DNA from: Flavobacteriaceae bacterium
GTDB taxonomy: Bacteria; Bacteroidota; Bacteroidia; Flavobacteriales; Flavobacteriaceae
Assembly: GCA_030590765.1 (NCBI GenBank)
Contig: JAUVCP010000017.1
Span: 1-12,293 of the forward strand
DNA length: 12,293 bases
Reading direction: 5' to 3'
Under the pieces are notes generated by a model that was given only the letters and a program-made list of their open reading frames with translations, searched no databases and had not been told where the DNA came from. Numbering within the stretch: the stretch's first letter is position 1; each line of letters opens with the position of its first letter. The position numbers and the translations under genes were made by a program. Of this stretch, positions 9,201 through 12,293 are shown in pieces.

Positions 9201-9411
9201 TTATGATATCGGAGGCCATTTTCTAGATAGAATTGGCATTAGAAACTTTATAGTTAGTGCAAATGCTTCAAACATATTATTATGGACAGAGTATGATGGA
9301 TTTGATCCTGAGGGAAGTGCATTTAGTGCAGGAAGTAATATCTACGGATTTGCGGGAAGAAGTTTACCATTAACCGAAAATTATTCTTTTGGAGTATCCA
9401 TAGGATTTTAA
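6229..9411 (+). CDS. SusC/RagA-family TonB-linked outer-membrane transporter
   Basis: SusC-type proteins are outer-membrane barrels that import oligosaccharides, peptides or other nutrients using TonB energy, with a SusD-type lipoprotein as lid. The 1060-residue product starts with a signal peptide (Lys/Arg start, hydrophobic 6-20, likely cleavage at LFA|QTT). A carboxypeptidase-like regulatory domain (about 25-95, GTVTDESGAVLPGVNI) follows, then a TonB-box-like DEVVITTAFG (101-110). The plug (about 115-260) contains LQGRVAGLSV, IRGVSSMN, PLIIVDGV and the family signature ILKGTAATALYG with GANGVIVITTKKG. The rest is the beta barrel, ending in phenylalanine. There is no N-terminal STN signalling domain, so it is probably not an anti-sigma-coupled transducer. 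An acidic stretch at 851-868 (DTDG, DSDGNGED) matches the place where the family has a DxNGDG loop. The gene lies 3 bases before the susD-like gene. Substrate cannot be inferred. Confidence 0.96.
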   Translation: MRNKYLFSLLVLFISASQMLFAQTTVGGTVTDESGAVLPGVNILVKGTTEGAATDFDGKYAIEASQGDVLVFSFIGFANQEVTVSGNTVNVSLIEDANELDEVVITTAFGIGQKEKELAYSVSQVKTEDLDLSGQTNAVSALQGRVAGLSVAPSSGTAGGSVDILIRGVSSMNPSQNNQPLIIVDGVSINNDTGASNLTPSEGAGSSGSSSTAQFGLSSRAGDINPDDIETYNILKGTAATALYGIRGANGVIVITTKKGQQGKAKVNISMSTTFSKVTKAPEQQKLYREGYTQIPEVLYTPETETGFTKVSTSTPFHTWGPLYSDDEYIKPDGTVVDLSNDRFYDPYELFRTGINNTINFNIAGANEKLDYYFSVGNVGSTGTTPGNEFDKTTVRFKAGYQVSNTFKISSSVQYTNSDNRQPAGGDKSVMSALAYYSPTFPINDYKNPDGTQRIFTPWIDNPRYNAEVSGLTQDNNRWIGNLNLNWAPAEWVNVNYTAQVDNYTELQNRFVAPELDLGSKVNGSIINQAKEYFGLESNLIVSFKKDFSDKFHSSYLIGNQITDFKRDYQWQRGEGFNIPHFNNMSNTANRTAQNWTTQERLIGVFGEAKFDYDNILFLTIAGRNDWVSTLPEDNNSFFYPSVSLAWDMSRLFGENDFFSFGKLRGSYAEVGNGTTFGKTGLLGEQFYPASNFPWGNSGGLSTATKVGHADLKPERTKGWEVGTDLRFFRNRLRFDYAYYVSDTYDAIFNVPLAHSTGIEEYTRNAGHYQTKGHELMISGTVIKNKDFSWDLIYNFGKNEGKVVDLPEDVNSMYFYGDGGPEIFLDLKEGDKMGTLYGYNWEYKDGQRFIDTDGYPNLEYDSDGNGEDNYSIVGNAMPDFNMSIGSDFRWKNFRFNFLVEWQEGGDKYSWARRTMIRNGTSIVTELRNIDDYVLDGVMEDPANPGNYVQNTIPTAYGLDESYYRSWNKFTGAAEVYLQDASFVKLRNIGISYDIGGHFLDRIGIRNFIVSANASNILLWTEYDGFDPEGSAFSAGSNIYGFAGRSLPLTENYSFGVSIGF

Positions 9412-9414
9412 AAA

Positions 9415-10944
9415 ATGATGATAAAAATGAAAAATTTAATTTTAAAAACGATTATAATAGCATTGATAGCCGTAGGATTTACGAGCTGTGATGACTATTT
9501 AGATGTAAATACTCCTTCAGATGCAGTAAATGTGGAGGATGTTGATATGGCCACATTGATGGCACCTGTATTACAAAAAACTGTATATGCAAATTATTAT
9601 ACCGAAGCTACTTTTGGTAATTATTCACAGTATTTTGGTGGATATGGTTACAGTGCATCCGGAAAAACACAAAATTCTTCTACCTGGAGTACAATCTATT
9701 TAAGTATTCTTCCAAATATTAAGGTTATTCAGGCAAAGGCAGATGCTGTAGGTGCAAAAAAATACAGAGCTGTTGCTGAAATAGTTGAAGCTATTAATAT
9801 GGGATTGGCTGTTGACAACTGGGATAACGTACCTTATTCTCAAGCTACTGATCCACTTGAAACTGTTTATCCAGAGTATGATTCCGGGGAACAGATTTAT
9901 TCAAACATCATTGCTTTATTAGATAAAGCTATTGCAGCTTTGCAAGGCTCAGATGATTCAGGCTATAGTTTAGGCTCTGAAGATTTGATCTATAATGGAA
10001 ATTATGACCAATGGATTAGAGCAGCTTATACATATAAAGCACGTTTCCAGTTGCGATTAATGAATAAAGGCATGGTGTCACCTTCTGATGTTTTGGCTAC
10101 TATAGAAAATGGATTTACATCAAATTCCGATGACTTTGAATTAGGTATGCCTAGTGATAAAATTAATCCTTGGTATTCAGGAAATGTATTAACTGCACAA
10201 ACAGGAAATTATTATAATGGGCCAAATGATCAGATTATCAGTATGATGAATGGCGCAACATATCCATTTGAAAGTGGTGTTGTTTTAGTAGACCCTCGTT
10301 TGCCTAAATTATATGTTAGATTAATTCAAGATGATTATGCCAGACCTATCGCTGATGATGACACTACTGTTCCATGGAGAGGTGGTTTGAATGGTGGTCA
10401 GGGAGAATCTTCTGATGGTGAACAAAGAAATGTATTTTTTAAAGATGGGGGGTATCTTACTTCAAATGGTGCTCCGTTAATTTTAATTACTTATGCTGAA
10501 GCGATGTTTATTAAAGCAGAAGTTTCATTCTTAGCTAATGGTGGAAATGAAACAAGTATTGGCTCTTCTGCAGATGCTTATGCTGCATATATGGAGGGTA
10601 TTTCTGCTAATATGAGCAAAGTAAAAGCAAATAGTTCTGATTATATAGCAGATACTTCTGTGAATGTTGGTGAAGGCGGTCTGATGTTAAATCACATTAT
10701 GAAAGAAAAATATATTGCAAATATCTTTAATACTGAAACTTATGTAGATTTTAGACGATATAATTTTTCAAGTGATGTGTTTAAAGGACTCGCATTGCGT
10801 GTAGAAGGTGAAGATGATGAAAGTGAAATGTTAGGTAAATGGTATGTAAGAGCTATTTATCCAACTTCAGAAAAAACTGCTAATGCAGATGTAGTAGGGA
10901 AAAACTGGCAAGAACCAGATGTGCCAGTATGGTGGGCTAACTAG
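9415..10944 (+). CDS. SusD/RagB-family surface nutrient-binding lipoprotein
   Basis: This is the lid and binding partner of the preceding SusC-type channel, expected to sit lipid-anchored on the outer surface of the outer membrane. The N-terminus is a lipoprotein signal: a Lys-containing start, a hydrophobic stretch of Ile, Leu and Ala, then GFTSC with the acylated Cys at residue 25, followed by DDYLDVN. Later features fit the SusD-like_2 type: NWDNVPYSQA, PEYDSGEQIYSNIIALLDKAI, and DLIYNGNYDQWIRAAYTYKARFQLRL, followed by ITYAEAMFIKAEV. The total of about 509 residues is normal. The start is ambiguous: ATGs at 9415, 9418 and 9427 are all in frame. The third gives MKNLILKT, the most typical signal start, and puts the Cys at residue 21. 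The 3-base gap to susC implies co-transcription and probably translational coupling. Confidence 0.94.
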   Translation: MMIKMKNLILKTIIIALIAVGFTSCDDYLDVNTPSDAVNVEDVDMATLMAPVLQKTVYANYYTEATFGNYSQYFGGYGYSASGKTQNSSTWSTIYLSILPNIKVIQAKADAVGAKKYRAVAEIVEAINMGLAVDNWDNVPYSQATDPLETVYPEYDSGEQIYSNIIALLDKAIAALQGSDDSGYSLGSEDLIYNGNYDQWIRAAYTYKARFQLRLMNKGMVSPSDVLATIENGFTSNSDDFELGMPSDKINPWYSGNVLTAQTGNYYNGPNDQIISMMNGATYPFESGVVLVDPRLPKLYVRLIQDDYARPIADDDTTVPWRGGLNGGQGESSDGEQRNVFFKDGGYLTSNGAPLILITYAEAMFIKAEVSFLANGGNETSIGSSADAYAAYMEGISANMSKVKANSSDYIADTSVNVGEGGLMLNHIMKEKYIANIFNTETYVDFRRYNFSSDVFKGLALRVEGEDDESEMLGKWYVRAIYPTSEKTANADVVGKNWQEPDVPVWWAN

Positions 10945-10966
10945 TATGAGTTAGTCTAATAAATAT

Positions 10967-12040
10967 TTAAAAAGTCTCAACTTTTGTTGGGACTTTTTTT
11001 ATGAGAAATAAATAAACAGGGAAATGATCACTATATCCACCAGAAAAATTATTATTTTGAAAGCTTCTAAAGGGATATCCCTTGTATTTGCCTTTCTGTG
11101 TAATAACATAGGAAGGATTATAAATACCAGCTTTATAAAATTTATAAGTATCGTAGTTTTTGTTATTGGAAACACATGAAGAACTCAAAAGCATTTGATC
11201 AAAAAGGTTTATTCCATCTCTGTAGCCTAAAGTATTTAATCCCTGTTTGTACATATCTTCCATGGGGTTAAATAAATTATTAGTATCTGCCTCCTGATAT
11301 TTTCCAACAGTTAAAAGCCCTTTTTTTAAATTATCATCTATCGGGTCATCATTAAAATCTCCCATAACAATGATCTTTGCTATATTATCTTCAAGACGGA
11401 TATCTTCAATAATTTGTTGCGTAATAAAAGCAGCTTTTGCCCTTTTTGAATTACTCCTTTTTTGTCCTCCGCGCCGGGAAGGCCAGTGATTAACAATAAA
11501 ATGAACAAGGTCATTCTCTAAAAATCCACTGACCAAAAGAACATCACGGGTAAATATCCTTTTACCCTCTTCATCCCAAAGTTTTACTTCAAAGTTTTTT
11601 TGTCTTAAAGGAGTAAAAAACTTTTCCTGATATAGTAATGCAACATCTATACCCCGAATATCTGGAGATTCAAAATGTATAATTTTGTAATTTTTCTTCT
11701 TAAGAGATTCTGAATGGATAAGATCTTCCAGTACAGTTTGATTTTCAATTTCAGCTAGACCTATTATTACAGGTGAATTTTTCGAAGTTTCATATCCAAT
11801 ATTTGAAATCACTTTACTTAAATTATTGATCTTTTTCCAATAAACTTGAGAAGTATAGGTGTTTTTCCCATTTGGAGAAAAGTCGTCATCAAAAGTATCA
11901 GGATCATTAATGGTGTCGAACAGGTTTTCAACATTATAAAAAGCAATCGTTCTTATTTTGTAGTTGGAATTCTGACAATGAGAGATTTGTATAATGAAAA
12001 ACAGAAAAAATAAGAACGATATGTAGCTTTTTACTAACAA
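10967..12040 (-). CDS. Exported endonuclease/exonuclease/phosphatase-family protein
   Basis: The 357-residue product has the EEP (DNase I-like) fold motifs in order: FYNVENLFD (N36, N39), the metal-binding LAEIEN (E97), GIDVALLY (D131), NHWPSRRGG (H185), GDFNDDP (D228, N230), FDQMLLS (D281) and SDHFPV (D338, H339). The catalytic set looks intact. Family members are Mg2+-dependent phosphodiesterases acting on nucleic acids or phospho-compounds. The closest type is the secreted 'endonuclease' of Bacteroidota, but the substrate is not readable from sequence. Residues 5-22 form a strongly hydrophobic signal peptide ending ISHCQ, implying export. The likely start is TTG at 12040. The frame is closed by TAG at 12059-12061 and contains no ATG before the signal peptide. 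The last eight or so residues, after the conserved SDHFPVYLFLI end, are encoded by terminator DNA. It is convergent with susD and divergent from the gene at the right edge. Confidence 0.88.
   Translation of the reverse strand: MLVKSYISFLFFLFFIIQISHCQNSNYKIRTIAFYNVENLFDTINDPDTFDDDFSPNGKNTYTSQVYWKKINNLSKVISNIGYETSKNSPVIIGLAEIENQTVLEDLIHSESLKKKNYKIIHFESPDIRGIDVALLYQEKFFTPLRQKNFEVKLWDEEGKRIFTRDVLLVSGFLENDLVHFIVNHWPSRRGGQKRSNSKRAKAAFITQQIIEDIRLEDNIAKIIVMGDFNDDPIDDNLKKGLLTVGKYQEADTNNLFNPMEDMYKQGLNTLGYRDGINLFDQMLLSSSCVSNNKNYDTYKFYKAGIYNPSYVITQKGKYKGYPFRSFQNNNFSGGYSDHFPVYLFLIKKVPTKVETF
10969..11000. terminator. Bidirectional intrinsic terminator between the susD-like and nuclease genes
   Basis: A stem pairs 10969-10981 with 10986-10998, with one T-G wobble at 10977/10990 and a TTTT loop. 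Its core is AGTCTCAAC with GTTGGGACT. The plus strand continues into T to 11000, terminating susC-susD. On the minus strand the stem is followed by TTTTTAAATATTT, so it may also end the nuclease transcript. The whole hairpin lies within the last codons of the minus-strand gene. Confidence 0.88.
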
Positions 12041-12175
12041 ATAATACGAATTGTTTGTCTATTAGTAATATTCAATACAAAAGGTTAACATATTTTTTAA
12101 ACTTTTTTTGATGTTGACTTCTTTCTTTTAATGGTATTAAAAAGACAGTAACTAATCTTTTCACCTTCAAAAACT

Positions 12176-12293
12176 ATGAAAAACAATTTTGCATTTATTT
12201 TTTTTCTAATAGTTTCTCTTCAAAGTATAAAAACACAGATTCTTCCCTCAATTGAAGGTAGAATAATAGATGATTATTCTGGGAAATCACTTG
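12176..12293 (+). CDS. Start of an exported protein with a carboxypeptidase-like regulatory domain, possibly a TonB-dependent receptor (partial)
   Basis: An ATG at 12176 opens a frame that runs off the window after 39 codons. Residues 1-21 form a signal peptide (MKNN start, hydrophobic FAFIFFLIVSL, ending near KTQ). The mature part then reads LPSIEGRIIDDYSGKSL. This resembles the first strand and turn of carboxypeptidase-like regulatory domains (G-x-V-x-D-x-x-x-G-x-x-L), as in the SusC-type protein at 6229. Such domains most often begin TonB-dependent receptors in this phylum, but they also occur in other surface proteins. Its start lies 135 bases from the start of the divergent nuclease gene. 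No good TAnnTTTG element is seen in between. Confidence 0.65.
   Translation, partial: MKNNFAFIFFLIVSLQSIKTQILPSIEGRIIDDYSGKSL

Overview
The window looks like the chromosome of a member of the Bacteroidota, most likely the family Flavobacteriaceae. The evidence is AT-rich DNA, A-rich leaders in place of Shine-Dalgarno boxes, a short primary sigma factor without region 1.1, TAnnTTTG-type promoter elements, and a SusC/SusD outer-membrane pair.

The left part (1-5965) is a housekeeping block. It holds the last codons of rpsO (ribosomal protein S15) with its terminator, then pnp (polynucleotide phosphorylase), the primary sigma factor gene rpoD, and rpe (ribulose-phosphate 3-epimerase), all on the plus strand. 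pnp and rpoD each end in a clear intrinsic terminator, so these neighbours are probably separate transcription units. rpe has its own candidate promoter just after the rpoD terminator. recJ (single-strand DNA exonuclease) lies convergent to rpe, with only 9 bases between their stop codons.

The right part (5966-12293) concerns the cell envelope. A 263-base divergent region separates recJ from a susC-susD pair (6229-10944). This pair encodes a TonB-dependent outer-membrane channel and its surface lipoprotein, spaced 3 bases apart and closed by one terminator. No glycoside hydrolase, protease, ECF sigma/anti-sigma pair or hybrid sensor accompanies it, so the substrate is open. Convergent to it is a gene for an exported endonuclease/exonuclease/phosphatase-family protein. 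Its last codons lie inside the susD terminator, and its best start codon is TTG. Divergent from that nuclease, the first 39 codons of another exported protein run off the right edge. It begins like a TonB-dependent receptor or another protein with a carboxypeptidase-like regulatory domain.

I see no CRISPR array, insertion sequence, tRNA, rRNA, prophage gene or toxin-antitoxin pair. Most of the window is ordinary. The points worth a second look are the orphan SusCD pair and its repeat-bearing upstream region, the terminator that doubles as coding sequence, the TTG start, the tandem repeat in the pnp tail, and the divergent nuclease/receptor-like arrangement. I found no convincing undescribed system.
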